Below, piece after piece: positions 9,717 to 20,296 of a stretch of DNA of 64,000 nt. Each line of letters opens with the position of its first letter. Position 1 is the first letter of the stretch. This DNA is from Eutreptiella sp. 'Long Island Sound 2002'. Taxonomy: Eukaryota > Euglenozoa > Euglenophyceae > Eutreptiales > Eutreptiaceae. Position numbers and translations under genes: made by a program. The stretch covers positions 149,119,596 to 149,183,595 of the forward strand of contig OZ038381.1 of assembly GCA_964036045.1 (NCBI GenBank). Direction: 5' to 3'. The notes below the pieces were generated by a model. That model saw only the letters and a list, made by a program, of their open reading frames with translations, did not search any database and was not told the origin of the DNA.

Positions 9717-12388
9717 GCGTCTTTTCGGGACGCCCACCTGGCCGCCCCCGACGAGGCCACCGCCACGCGGATGGGCCTCACGGACCAGGAAACCTACGTC
9801 AGAGGCCTCAAGACGAGCCTCCAAGAGGCACACCGCTGGCACGCCTGCTCCCCGTCGCCCCCACGGGGACAGGGGGGTTCACCCGCCCCCGACACCCACC
9901 AGGCCAAGAAGACCAAGACAGGTCAGGGGGCCCGCCAACGCGCCCGCCAGCAGGGCGCGACGCCCCGACCAAGGCCCGGGTCCACCCACACCGCACCACC
10001 CCACGCCAAGACCCCCGAGGCACACCAACAACACGACCACCGCGAGCGCCCACCACCACCACCGTACCGCAGCACCCAAACCCTGCAGCCCAGTCAGCCA
10101 CCACCGCCCACACACATCCACACCATGCCAGGACCTCCATACGCGCAGAGCCAGGGGACATGGCACCACCAACACCACCACCACGCCCCCGTCCCTCCCA
10201 ACCCCTACCCCCTAATGCCCCCATGCTACAGCGACTCCCACCAGCTACATCCCCACCACGCCCCAGCACAACCAGGCCCCGCGAACCACCCACCCCACAT
10301 AGCGCACATCACCGCACCACACCATCACGTATTCCACCACCACCAGCCCCTGCCACCACACCCACCAACGCTGGGGTACCACACACAACCGGCACACCCT
10401 CCACACCACCAGCACGCGGTCCAGCACCACCCGCCGCCCCCGCTACACGGGCCCACGACATACGAGCCACGGAACACCCCCATGGACCCGCGAGGAGCCG
10501 CGCACGCACACCAGCAACACCAGGGCCTAGTAAGAGCGCCCCACCACCACCAACAGCCCCCCCACACACACCCCATACCAGCGAGCACCATCCACCAGCA
10601 GCCACTCATCACATACGGACCACAGCCCGTCCCGGGGGCTCATGCGGCCGCCTCCCACCCGCACCCCGGCACCACAACCAGTCAAGAACCGCAAGGGCCA
10701 CACCCCGCACACACGCAACACCCACACGACCCACAGGGACGCCCAGACCCCCAGCCAGCACAACACCCACCCCCGCCCCCCCCACCCCACCACCACCAGC
10801 AGCCCCCCCACCCACACTCCATACCAGCGAGCACCATCCACCAGCAGCCACCCATTACATACGGACCACAGCCCCACCCGGACGCTCATGCGGCCACCTC
10901 CCACCCACACCCCGGCACCGCAACCAGTCAAGAACCGCAAGGGCCGCACGGCGCACACACACAACACCCACACGACCCACAGGAACGCCCAGACCCCAAG
11001 CCAGCACAACACCCACCCCCGCCCCCCCCACCACCGACAGCGCCACCCCCACACCACCACCCCCCGCCCCCCCCCCCGAGACCAGGCCACGGACACAACA
11101 CGCGGCAGCCAGCACCAGCCAATAGACGTCGATACCCCCGCCGACACACGCCACCGCGAATCCCCCCTCCCGCGACCGCCACCCCATCACCAGACCCCAC
11201 GCGCGACAACGACGACCACCCCCCCCAACCCACACCACCCCCCCCATCACACCCCGCACCACCAGCCGCCGCACCGGCCGAACCCTACGCCCTACACAGC
11301 CCCGCAGCGGTACGGCAGCACCTCCGGGGACTCGGGGAACAGGACGTCGTGCTGTACCTCCGCACCTCCGGCACCAGCACCCCCATCCGGGCAGCCACCC
11401 TGGTCCAGGCGGCCACCCTGGGGGAAGGCGTCAGAGACTTCCTCTTCGACGCCTTCCTCCACGTCGCCCGACACGAGCGCCCCCCACGCGCCACCCCAGA
11501 CGGCGAGAGCCCGCCCCCCACGGGGAGCCGGATCTGGGTGCCCCCCATCGACTGGGGGCGACACCTGGTCGGACACCCTGTGCCGGGGCGGGTGGACACC
11601 AAGGGCCGCACCCGCTACCACGAGCCCGACATGGCCCACCCCCCACCCGACGCCACCCCCGACAGCACCAAAGAGTGGGAGCGGGAAACATGGGTAGCCT
11701 GGATGGCCTCCCTGAGCAACTTCCGGCACCACGTCCCGGGGGACATCCCCACCCCCGACGAGCAGCAGCCAGCCCCCTCCACGTACATGACCCTCATGTA
11801 CAATCTGCACTATACACCCTCTGTACACCCTCTCCACCACCAACTACCACGCACCCACAGACCACTGGGTGGTACACGGCACCGACTCCCTCCTCCCCGC
11901 CGACTACACCCCCCCCCCCACACAACCCAGGCCCCGACACCCACGCCAGGGGGGACGACCCGGACGACCCCCACATCTGGGGCACGTGGGAACCCAAATC
12001 CCTGGACATGCTGCTCTCCATCCGCAGCGGCTACCAGGGCTTGGGTAGGGCGATGTATTGCCTTGCCAAGTGGACCCAACGGACCTGGAGGATCCCCACG
12101 GACCGATGGGTGTGGGTGGTCACGCTGCGCCCCCAGCAGACGGAAGCCCCCCCAAACCGCAGGGGACCCACCACCCCACGCCCCACCACCCTACAACCAT
12201 GCCCGTACATTGTGGCAGCCCGCCTCATGACGCTGCTGTGGCCGGGCCCAGACACCCCCACCCAAAACTACCCCCACCCCACAGAGGAGGACATGCCCGG
12301 CATCTAGCGATGCTTCTTCCAGACCCTCGACTACCTCCAGCAAACACACCCGCACGTCCTGCAGCAGATATGGCCACCCCCCGGGTAA
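9717..12388 (+). pseudogene. His/Pro-rich ORF with conserved Trp-rich block, possibly Ulp1-like peptidase
   Basis: The first part (first Met at 9771) is extremely His/Pro/Gln-rich and carries an 82-residue duplication. From 11283 the sequence becomes complex: AAVRQHLRGLGEQDVVLYLRTSG, then TLGEGVRDFLFDAF, RIWVPPIDWGRHL, and DHWVVHGTDSLLPADY in a shifted frame. In a third frame come RAMYCLAKWTQRTWRIPTDR and PCPYIVAARLMTLLW, then stops at 12305 and 12386. The frame slips near 11810-11850, at an 11-bp tandem duplication. This block aligns in order with 34540-35503. The order of a Trp-Val-Pro strand, a His, an Asp-Ser and a later Cys starting a hydrophobic helix recalls clan CE cysteine peptidases (Ulp1/adenain). 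That assignment is a hypothesis. Confidence 0.4.
10541..11032 (+). repeat. 246-bp tandem duplication in the His/Pro-rich ORF
   Basis: Two adjacent units (about 10541-10786 and 10787-11032) with a period of 246 bp, that is 82 codons. The landmark CCATACCAGCGAGCACC starts at 10573 and again at 10819. The units differ by scattered substitutions, so this copy is older than the 1548-bp duplication. Both preserve the same His/Pro-rich reading frame. Confidence 0.8.
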
Positions 12389-12466
12389 CCCACGTGCCCG
12401 CACAGCCGAGACAACGCCGCCACGCCAGCACCAGCACGCACGGATCACCAGGGAAAACACGCGCAC

Positions 12467-13843
12467 ATGCCCGGTGCCCGAACCTGCACCCTCGTTCTCG
12501 CTACTTACAGGACCCAGCATCATACGCCCGCCCCCGAGGCCCAGGACCCTCCGCCGTCTCCCACAGCCCTCTCCTCCGCCTCCGACTCCACAACCTCCAC
12601 CACCACGACCACCTCATCCACCACCACCACCACGTCCTCATCCAGCACTCCACCCCCCAGGCCGCCGGAGACACCTCCCAAACAGGCCTCCAAACCCGCC
12701 CCCACCGCGAGCAGCCCCGCCGCCGCCAAGGCCCGCGCCCCGACGAAGCCCACACCCACAACCCAGCCGAAACCCAAGGCCGCCGCCAAACGGCCACCCA
12801 AACCCGCCAGCACGCCACGACCGCAACCCGCAGCCAAGCCAAAACCCAAGCCCAAACCCGGCGCCACGACGGCAGCGCGAGCCTGGCCCCCCGAGGACGT
12901 CCTCAATGACATCCGGCCCCAGCCGTCCAAGGCCCGAAGGCAGCAGCGCCCAGCGCGGCGCCCCCTCACCGTCACCGACGCCACCGCCACCACCTTCATG
13001 GCGGAGCGCGCCGCGGCTGAAGCGCGACGCACCTCGTCCCGCCACCTCTCAAAGCCCGCACCCCAGGCCCACGGACCGCTCCCGACCAAGCCAGAACGAC
13101 GCCAGGGTCCACCAGCAGCGTCCCCGCCCCCCTACCAACCCTCCATGACAGCCCACATACAACGCATGCCCCACTACCGCCGCCGCCGCGAGTCCCCGCC
13201 CAACCCCGAGGCGGAGACCGTACGCGCACACCCGCGGGTCCACATCTGCGTGCGCCCCCACTCCCCACGCACCCCCACGGAACAGGACTACGAGGAATCC
13301 CCCAGGCCCGCCACCGCCACCGGTCCCCACAACCTCGTCACACCCAACCACGCCCACTCCTCCGCCCAAGACCGCAGGCCCGCCCAGGAACAGTGGTGGC
13401 AGCGCTGGACCCTCACGCAGCTCTGGGAGCTGCGAAAGTGGGCCCGGGGAGAGCCCTCCCTCGAGGGCCTGGTCCATCGGCCCCGCAAGGGGCCGGTGGA
13501 GAACTGCCGCCTCCAGCCGGCGGGGGGGTGGATGCCGCAGGCCGCATGGGAAGACATGCTGGCCCATGCGCTCCACCCCCTGGGAGTCCACCCCCGCAAC
13601 CTCCCCGCGCCCAGGGACCACCCGTATGTCCTCAGGCGCCTGCGGGAGACCCTCCAGGATACGAAGCGAGACGACACCCGCCTGTGGGACATCACCCAAA
13701 GCCCAGCCCCGCACACACACACCCCCTCACGACCCCACAAGCGTCTGCGCACCGACACCGGCGACACCCACAGCACCCCAGGAGCCCTGCGCGCCACACA
13801 ACACGACGCGCCTGACCCCCCGGCCAGCGGCGCCGCCATCTAA
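12467..13843 (+). CDS. Unrecognised Pro/Thr/Lys-rich ORF of element C
   Basis: 458 residues. The first half is a low-complexity Thr/Ser then Pro/Ala/Lys-rich stretch. The second half has mixed composition: EQWWQRWTLTQLWELRKWARGEPSLEGLVHRPRKG, GGWMPQAAWEDMLAHALHPLGVHPRNLP and YVLRRLRETLQDTKRDDTRLWDITQ. The C-terminal part looks like a folded helical domain but I recognise no family. It lies in the same frame as the last part of the preceding block, separated by TAG and TAA codons, so it may be the end of one polyprotein. It stops at a TAA 440 bases before the T/A tract. Because this strand is G-poor, frame length alone is weak evidence. Confidence 0.4.
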   Translation: MPGARTCTLVLATYRTQHHTPAPEAQDPPPSPTALSSASDSTTSTTTTTSSTTTTTSSSSTPPPRPPETPPKQASKPAPTASSPAAAKARAPTKPTPTTQPKPKAAAKRPPKPASTPRPQPAAKPKPKPKPGATTAARAWPPEDVLNDIRPQPSKARRQQRPARRPLTVTDATATTFMAERAAAEARRTSSRHLSKPAPQAHGPLPTKPERRQGPPAASPPPYQPSMTAHIQRMPHYRRRRESPPNPEAETVRAHPRVHICVRPHSPRTPTEQDYEESPRPATATGPHNLVTPNHAHSSAQDRRPAQEQWWQRWTLTQLWELRKWARGEPSLEGLVHRPRKGPVENCRLQPAGGWMPQAAWEDMLAHALHPLGVHPRNLPAPRDHPYVLRRLRETLQDTKRDDTRLWDITQSPAPHTHTPSRPHKRLRTDTGDTHSTPGALRATQHDAPDPPASGAAI

Positions 13844-14275
13844 CCCCGTTACCCAGCAAACCACCACCGAAGGAAGCCAACGCACACGACAACGAGCACC
13901 ACTACGCCGAAAGGCACCGAACCCAGGCCCGCTAACGTCGCAACCGCCTAACCGAGCCAGAACCCAAGCACAAGTCAAACCCGAGCCACACCCCCAAACC
14001 GCTAACCCTTGACTCCTAACCAAGCCCGCCGAGGGAACAACGTAACCACAGCCCACACCCACAGCCCACACAGCCGCCTAACCAGCCAGCTCCAGAATCA
14101 AAGAGACACCTCACCAAACCGACCCTGATCCAGGCCCGTGTACATCAGGACGCGCGAGCCGCACCCCTGGGGCGCGACCGCCGCCACATCACCTACGACA
14201 CACGCCAGAGGACACAACGCTATTGCATTGCCGCACCAGCTGCCCATGCCTGTGCCTGCAGTGTACGCGCGCCCC

Positions 14276-14360
14276 TGTTTTTCTCTTTTTTGTTTTTTCT
14301 TTTTTTTTCGAAAAAAAAAAAAACCAGAAAAAAAAAACAAAAAAAAAAAAACAAGTAAAA
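14276..14360. repeat. Poly-T then poly-A tract, near-perfect inverted repeat
   Basis: About 35 bases of T broken by single C or G, the centre TTTTTTTTCGAAAAAAAA, then about 50 bases of A broken by single bases. It would fold into one long A-T hairpin. The A-rich side could be the poly-A tail of a plus-strand retroposon ending here, with the T-rich side a second tail in the opposite orientation. Confidence 0.7.
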
Positions 14361-14432
14361 AAAAACGAAAATTAGGGGGGGAGGAAGAGGGACACAACCA
14401 CCCAGGGCAAAAGCGCACCGCACACAGCACGC

Positions 14433-14625
14433 ACACCGGTGAAGAGGAGCCCAGTGGCCCAGGACACCGCACATGCAACACAACACACCGAGCAAGCACA
14501 CCGGTGAACAGGAGCCAGCCCGCCAAGGACACCGCAGACACACCACAGCAAACCGCGCGGGCACACCTATGAACAGGAGCCCAGCGGCCCAGGACACTGC
14601 ACACACATAGGGCAGCCGAGGGACA
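14433..14625. repeat. 65-bp tandem repeat, three units
   Basis: Units begin at 14433, 14498 and 14563 with CACCGGTGAAGAGGAGCCC, CACCGGTGAACAGGAGCC and CACCTATGAACAGGAGCCC. Each continues through GCCCAGGACAC-type sequence. They are diverged and lie in a GC-rich tail next to element C. Confidence 0.75.
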
Positions 14626-15104
14626 GGAAAGAACCAATACCCCATGGGTCGGACGCACTGGGGCGACCCAGCCGACCCACCGGGCCAGTAGCAGGAGCGG
14701 TAGTCCAAGGCCACTGGTCCGAGCCCGGCCAGGCTGCATCGGGGACCATGGCAAACGTCACCCGGAGCCATGGAAGCAACCGGTGACAGGCGAGCCAGTA
14801 CACAGTCCAGGAGGGGGTCACCTGCCAAGCAGAGTGGCCCCGCAACTCAAGCCACAAGGGTGAGGCGGTCGTACCGTAGACAAGCGGGAGCAATACTCCT
14901 TGTGGTGAGAGATACTCCACGCGGCTGGGCAGCCCCCCAGAGCTGCCGCCCAAAGGAGGGGGCATGTGGCCCTACCCATGGACACATGTGGGGACACCCT
15001 CCCACCTGGGACACATGGACCGGGTGGCCGCGACAATGCCTTCCCAGACAGCGGGAGCGGCTCAAGAGGCACCTGACATAGGGCAGTGGGAGGGACAGGA
15101 CGTC
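14626..15104. other. GC-rich stretch without recognisable gene
   Basis: No motif-supported ORF was found. Base composition resembles element C but is less C-skewed. It ends at a fragment of a (TAGG)n-headed repeat that abuts the A element integrase. Confidence 0.5.
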
Positions 15105-15186
15105 CCCTTGGTAAGACCTTCTTCCTGCAATGTCAAAGGAGGCATCCCGAGCTCGCGAAGATACCTAACTACCTACCTCATCAGAG
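15105..15186 (-). repeat. Fragment of (TAGG)n-headed dispersed repeat
   Basis: Read on the minus strand it starts GAGGTAGGTAGTTAGGTA and runs to AAGAAGGTCTTAC. The same succession (tetranucleotide repeat, TCTTC-type, GCCTC-type, TCTTAC) is seen on the plus strand at 37225-37400 and 38500-38660. It interrupts the A integrase just after VHSDE. Confidence 0.4.
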
Positions 15187-17053
15187 TGCACCTGCTTAGG
15201 TGCTCCATAGCGTTCGAACTATTGTTCGACCAACATTTTCACAGTCTGCTCACCTGTGATTTTCTTATTGCAAGGGAACACACGGGTGAGGCGAGATAGG
15301 CCACAGGTGACCACTAGGCAATTATCATAGCCGCCGAAGCGTGGTAGGCCGTGGATGAAATCCACATAGAGAAGAGAGTTGGCGCAATAGGGTATGGGTA
15401 AGCTGGAGATCAGGCCCCTATCCCTACTGTCGCTCTGCTTGCTGGCATGACAGCCACAAGCATCCACAATGGTCTGCATACGCGACCTCAGTTCAGTCAG
15501 GGTTGGACTAGAGTAGAAACACTCAGGGAAGAAGTCCACTGAGCGATTAGCGCCAGTGTGACCAGAACTGAGATGGGACCACTGTAAGCACCCATCCAGT
15601 CGTGCCTCAGGCACCACAATTCGGTCCTCGTAGAAGAGGTACTGATTGTTTTTATACCACTGGTGCCCGTCAATGACACGGGGTTCGAGACCAGTGTTGA
15701 GGGTTTGGAGTCTTTCTTTATACTCTGACTGATAGTTGGTTAGACTCCAACACTCCAGGATTCCAGCAGTGCGCATGGACAGGTCAAGCTGGACATCCAT
15801 ACGCTGGAAAGCCTCTCTGGCGAGCGCCTCAGACCTGTCACCTATTAGCGCATCGAAGTTGTTGCGCGATATATAGTCAGACAGTTCATTCTTTATTCCG
15901 AGGATATGATGAACTGTCAGCCTGAACTGGCTCAGGTAAGTCCACCACTGCTTTACCTTTGCTTTCTCTGGCGGTGGGCCCTTCTGAAAAGACTTCACAG
16001 GTTCCTGGTCACACAGCCAGACAATAGGGTCAGATCCCAGGAGTCGGGATTGTGACGAACATACATTGCAGCAACATACCGGCCAGGAGTTCCTGGTCAT
16101 AGGTGCTGTAATTGGAACGCGCTTGGTTCCATTTGCAAATCCAGTGTCCCAGTGGCACCAGCCGCCACTCACTGGTAGGATAGTCATGTCAACGAACCAT
16201 CACGGTTCAGTCCGCTGGTACGATAATGGCAGTGAGTTAGTTCAGCGGGGTTAAGCTCCTGCCATTGGTAGATCGTACCACCCCCCCTACATCATTGGCA
16301 TCAGTGATCAGGACTATCTCGCCCTTAGAGCGGGGTACTCCCAGGCAGTTGGAGGAGGCAATTTCCTTTTTCAACTCCTGGAAACACTCTTCCTCTCTGG
16401 CGGTCCACCTCCAGGGAGTAGTTTTCTTGGTTAGGTCAGTGAGGGGGGCAGAGGAGTAAGTAAAATTGTGGATGTGACGCCGATAGAAATTACAGGCGCC
16501 CACAAAACTCCTCACCTCGTGTAGACCCTTCTTAGGGCATCTTAGACACGGCTGGTTTTCACCAACCATACCCCACGTCGAAACCCAAATATTCCATCTC
16601 CTCTTTCATAAACTCACATTTTTCGAGTTTGATTCGGAGATGGTTTTCTTGACAAACAATGAAAAATTCACGCAGGAGAAGGACATGGTCCTCTTGGGTA
16701 TTAGTACCCAAACTCACGTCATCAATGTGGGCCTCCATTTCAGCACCCCGAGAAATCAACTCCTGTACTAGAGGCCTGCGCTTCAGTATGTACAAATTTT
16801 TGTTCATTAGCTCCTGGAAAAGCGCTGGGGCACTAGCCACACTGAAAGGCATAACCTTCCACTTGAAGACACGGCCCTTAGGGGTTATAAAAGCCAGCAG
16901 GTCCTGAGCTGCGGCGGTTAGGTCCACCTGCCAGAAACCAGAGCGTTTGTCCATTTTGGTCTCGTACCTGCATTTGGCAATACGCTCCAGGGTATTTTCC
17001 ATGTTAGGAAAACTCCCTGAGCGGTTCTGGGTTTTCTCGTTGACCTCACCATA
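15187..17053 (-). pseudogene. Gypsy family A pol, 3' half (RT palm, RNase H, integrase N-part), copy 2
   Basis: Read from 17053 down: YGEVNEKTQNRSGSFPNMEN, the RT palm with AHIDDVSLG, the connection region, RNase H, then integrase. The integrase has an N-terminal zinc region (HLSSGHTGANRS ... CGCHASK) and a core beginning LLYVDFIHGLPRFGGYD with the first catalytic Asp. It is cut at the second Asp block (VHSDE) at 15186. A deletion of about 32 bp relative to copy 1, near 16540, breaks the RT frame. The missing N-terminal RT, protease and gag of this same element lie beyond the inserted B element, at 28226-32307. Confidence 0.87.
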
Positions 17054-17837
17054 AGTAAGAACAAGTGCTTTTCCAATGCTTTGAGGCATACTCTAGTTGT
17101 ATTAGAGATGCACTGAGCATCCATGCATTTCTATCTTAGTATTGGCCCCACCAAAAGTGGTGATAACACATTTTGACCTATGGAACCAAACACCAAATCA
17201 GGATATGGAGTGGACCCCTTAATCCCCTTTCAATGTGAGGCAAATCATCTATTCCTGAGTTGACTGAGAACTGACATATCCAGGGCAGAGCCTATGAATT
17301 TATCTATGTGTTTCCATGAATTCTTAGCTGTCCTAGTGGTATGCACCCTAGGGGGCTGGGCACCTCTGTTTGAGAGGTCCTGGGTTCAATTCGTGGTCAG
17401 CCTAGCTAAGTAGGAAGATCCCATGTGACATGGCAGTGACCTCATCGCCACATGCCCTGCCATCTCAGCACATATGGGACCCAAAACAAAGGGTGCACAT
17501 CTCCTGAGATGGCACTATGGAGATAGAGTGACCATGGGGCAGTTTTCCAACTCTTTTCCAAAACATTTCAGCTGTCTTTGTGAATATGCAATCCGATTTG
17601 ACCTGAGTTGCAGTTTCTGTGAATATCCTTTCATCTTTCACTGTTTACACTGCAGCCCTTCATGCTTTGATCCTGATTCTCTTCTACTTGCATACCTCTG
17701 GCTTGGGCTATCCTGGATTGATTGTATTTCAGCAAACAAAAGCTTTTCATCTTCAAAAACAAGCAGCAGGAAACCCTACACCAGCAGCAAGCAGCAGGAA
17801 AAGCACAAACACAGTGTTGAAATCACTATAAACTTTT
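17054..17837 (+). repeat. Family B 5' LTR of the full-length copy
   Basis: 784 bp and close in sequence to the LTRs at 972-1755 and 27438-28223. It carries the tRNA-like segment at 17323-17410. The 5' and 3' LTRs of this element differ at several positions (for example GAACAAG here against GAAAAAG there), so the insertion is not very recent. Confidence 0.88.
17323..17410 (+). other. tRNA-like cassette in 5' LTR
   Basis: Same length as the copy at 1241-1328, with CTAGTGGTATGC and the B-box GGTTCAATTC intact. No substitutions are seen in the two boxes. Confidence 0.5.
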
Positions 17838-17849
17838 TGGTAGCAGAGG
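17838..17849 (+). other. Primer binding site of full-length B element
   Basis: TGGTAGCAGAGG immediately after the 5' LTR, complementary to the 3' end of animal-type initiator Met tRNA, identical to copy 1. Confidence 0.8.
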
Positions 17850-17920
17850 CAGACTGTCTCTGCCCACAGTACATCCAGTGCGCCGAGTACAGTCACATAT
17901 AAGCAAAAGGGCGAACGAAG

Positions 17921-20015
17921 ATGGACACAAAGAAAGAAGGACGCCGACGTGAAGACAGCGCCTGAGGCACCAGCAAGGCCAGCACCTGGTGAACCCGGAC
18001 CTGGACCTAGCGCTGTACCTTCGGAGCCCTTACATGGGCCAGTGGACGTGGCTGAGGACTCTTTGGATGGACTCCAGTCAGCCTTCAAGGCCCTCTCAGT
18101 CGAGGAGGAGGTCACTCAGCCTGTGAAGAGGAAGAGAGAGAGCGAGAAGGATGCGGGAGACGAAGCAGACGAAGGAGAGGACCAAGGGCAAGACCTGACG
18201 AATGACCCTACCTTCGAAGGCGCACCAAGCGCTTCTGGCCTCCACGCATCACCCTCTCCTATAACCACCACACTCCCAATTCCAGACCGAGCCGCTGCAA
18301 CATCCACTCCCATAACCAACCCGCCTATGGCAGAAGGCACAGGCTTTACTGGCATGCCTGCCTACCCTGCCTATGGTTTGGGCCCACCTACCACTGCGTA
18401 TCCTGAGGCAACTACTGCCAGTGAGCCGGTGGCTTCCAGTTCTGCGCCGCAATGGCATGCGGCTGACTATCACCATCCTCTACCCGCTACGGGAACCTAT
18501 GTGGATGTTCCTGGGTATGCACCTGGGTATGCAACCTTGACTGGGTTGAGGAGAGGACCTGAGTCTCTTGGAGGCAGGAGTAGAGGATCGGGGAGATCCT
18601 CCAACAAGTCCCTGAAGCGGTCGGAGATCAATGAGGTGCTCCGAGGAGCCACTTCAAAAATCGTGGGCAACCTCACTCAAGAGATCCGAGAGAAACTGGA
18701 GCCCATGATGATACCGCCCCAAGCGTCACCTACCACGGTGGGAAAGTCGCCCCACGGAGTACAGGCCAATCACCTGGCGGCAGGGCTGACAAACACCCTG
18801 GGGAGCCTGAGCAGCCGACCGATGCCGACCCCTGCAGCGATACCGGGAAGTCCTTTCGTACCAAGAACAGCCCAGCCGCCCTACATCCACGTGACGAACT
18901 CTACGAGGGCCGAGCTGGACCGGCTGGGGCTGACAGCCTTGAGGGCAATGGTGGACGTGGAGCCTTATGGCTCTAGTGATCTAGGCGGAGACCCCTCCGA
19001 TGATGAGCCGCCGTCTATGACTTCTGCTTCCCCCTCGGAGGACGATGACCCGGAGGACCCCGAGAACCCAAGGGGAAAGAAGAAGAAGAAGAGGAAGAAG
19101 ACCCGACGCCCTGAGGGACGCAGGTCTCAGGAGGCGAAGGCTATTGCCACCTCCAAGATCGTGGTGAACCTGCCTGAGTTCACAGGCAAGGACCTCAGCG
19201 AGTTCGCTGAGAATTTCGGCCGGTTTCTCTGATTGACCGGCCAAACCCACGCTAGTGGAAGAGTCAAGTGCGATCTGCTCCTGCAGTGCTGCAAGACCAT
19301 GTACCTGGAGAAGCAGGTCAGGCAGATTGTGACTAACTCCGCCACCTTTGCCGATGTGTTGGTTGCCTTGGAGAGGCAGTACCCAACCTACAAAACCCAC
19401 CTCTCCATCAGGGCCGAGATCCAGAACCTGCCCGTGCTGCCCAACAACCCCAAACCTGGCAGGGTCTCTGAGCTGTTGGCTGACCTGGATCACTGGGCTG
19501 GACGACTGACGCCCGGTTCCTACAGCAGCGACGACCTGCTGTTCTGGTTGGTGGCCAAGCTCCCTCGAGAGCTGTGGGACGAGTGCCGTGCGACGGCGGA
19601 GCGCGAGGCTAGATCCCGCAGCTACGAGGATCTATGCGTGCTACTCCTGGAGCTGGCGCTGGAGAAGGAGAGCGACCAGCACTTGAACAACTACCGTCCT
19701 CGTGGTGGAGGTTCTGGAGGCCATGGCAAAGGGTACCAAGGGTCCCGACCTGGGCAGGGGACTACCCCCAAACACGCCCACGCCCGTATCATGGAGAACG
19801 TTAAGGAGCTATTCTGGTGTGATGCCAGAGACGAGCAGGGCCACCTGCAGCACGCCCCTGACTGCGAGCAGCGAGACTGCTTCGTAGTCCAGGGGAAGCA
19901 GCAGGAGAAGAACACCAGGGCCAAAGCAAAGCTGCCGGATCATTACAGGTGCACCATCACGTGTGCATTCTGCGGGAAGCGGAAGCACTACGAGGCTGAG
20001 TGCTACCATAAGTAA
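17921..20015 (+). pseudogene. Family B gag, copy 2, frameshifted and with nonsense codon
   Basis: Colinear with the intact gag at 1839-3932, including the capsid-like region and the CCHC knuckle (CAFCGKRKHYEAEC). One extra base in the first codons (about 17930-17940) puts the ATG out of frame. A C-to-T change at 19230 makes TGA where copy 1 has CGA (Arg), splitting the capsid region. The remaining frames are 17949-19232 and 19233-20015. Other differences from copy 1 are mostly single substitutions. Confidence 0.88.
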
Positions 20016-20296
20016 CGCCTATCGGCGAAGCTTAAGGGTAAAGAACCTGGCAAAGGCTCAGGCAAAGGTGGAGGAACTCCGAGCCCTCTTGACGGCAGTC
20101 TGGTCCTACCACACGCTCACAAACGCAGGCCCAGCAAGAACAAGGAGCCAAGCGTGAGCATGAAGCTGGTAATGACGGCAACGCTAAGAAGAGGAGCCGT
20201 TTCATGAGGATGGCCCGCAAACTGCGGAACAAGGGGTTCGAGGTGACCTGTCCCGCAAAGTTCTGACGGGGACGCTCCGGTGGCACCCAAGACCTG

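Larger units (their letters stand above)
4776..15104 (+). mobile_element. C-rich composite element C (RNase H/Zn, RING-like and further ORFs)
   Basis: The plus strand is extremely rich in C and poor in G over about 9.5 kb, so long open frames occur by chance in several phases. Real coding content is supported by motifs in specific frames: RNase H and a LINE-type zinc finger (4784-8934), a RING-like finger (9042-9716), a block conserved with 34540-35503 (11283-12388), and exact-codon-length tandem duplications. A poly-T/poly-A tract at about 14276-14360 could mark the 3' end of a retroposed unit. The left edge starts inside an RNase H domain. No RT motif was found. I infer a decayed non-LTR-like element plus accessory ORFs, but cannot exclude two elements joined near 8935. 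Confidence 0.5.

Noticed and set aside
5019-13839. Minus-strand and alternative-frame ORFs in element C
   Set aside because: The G-poor plus strand removes stops in several frames. Only frames with motifs or codon-length duplications were kept.
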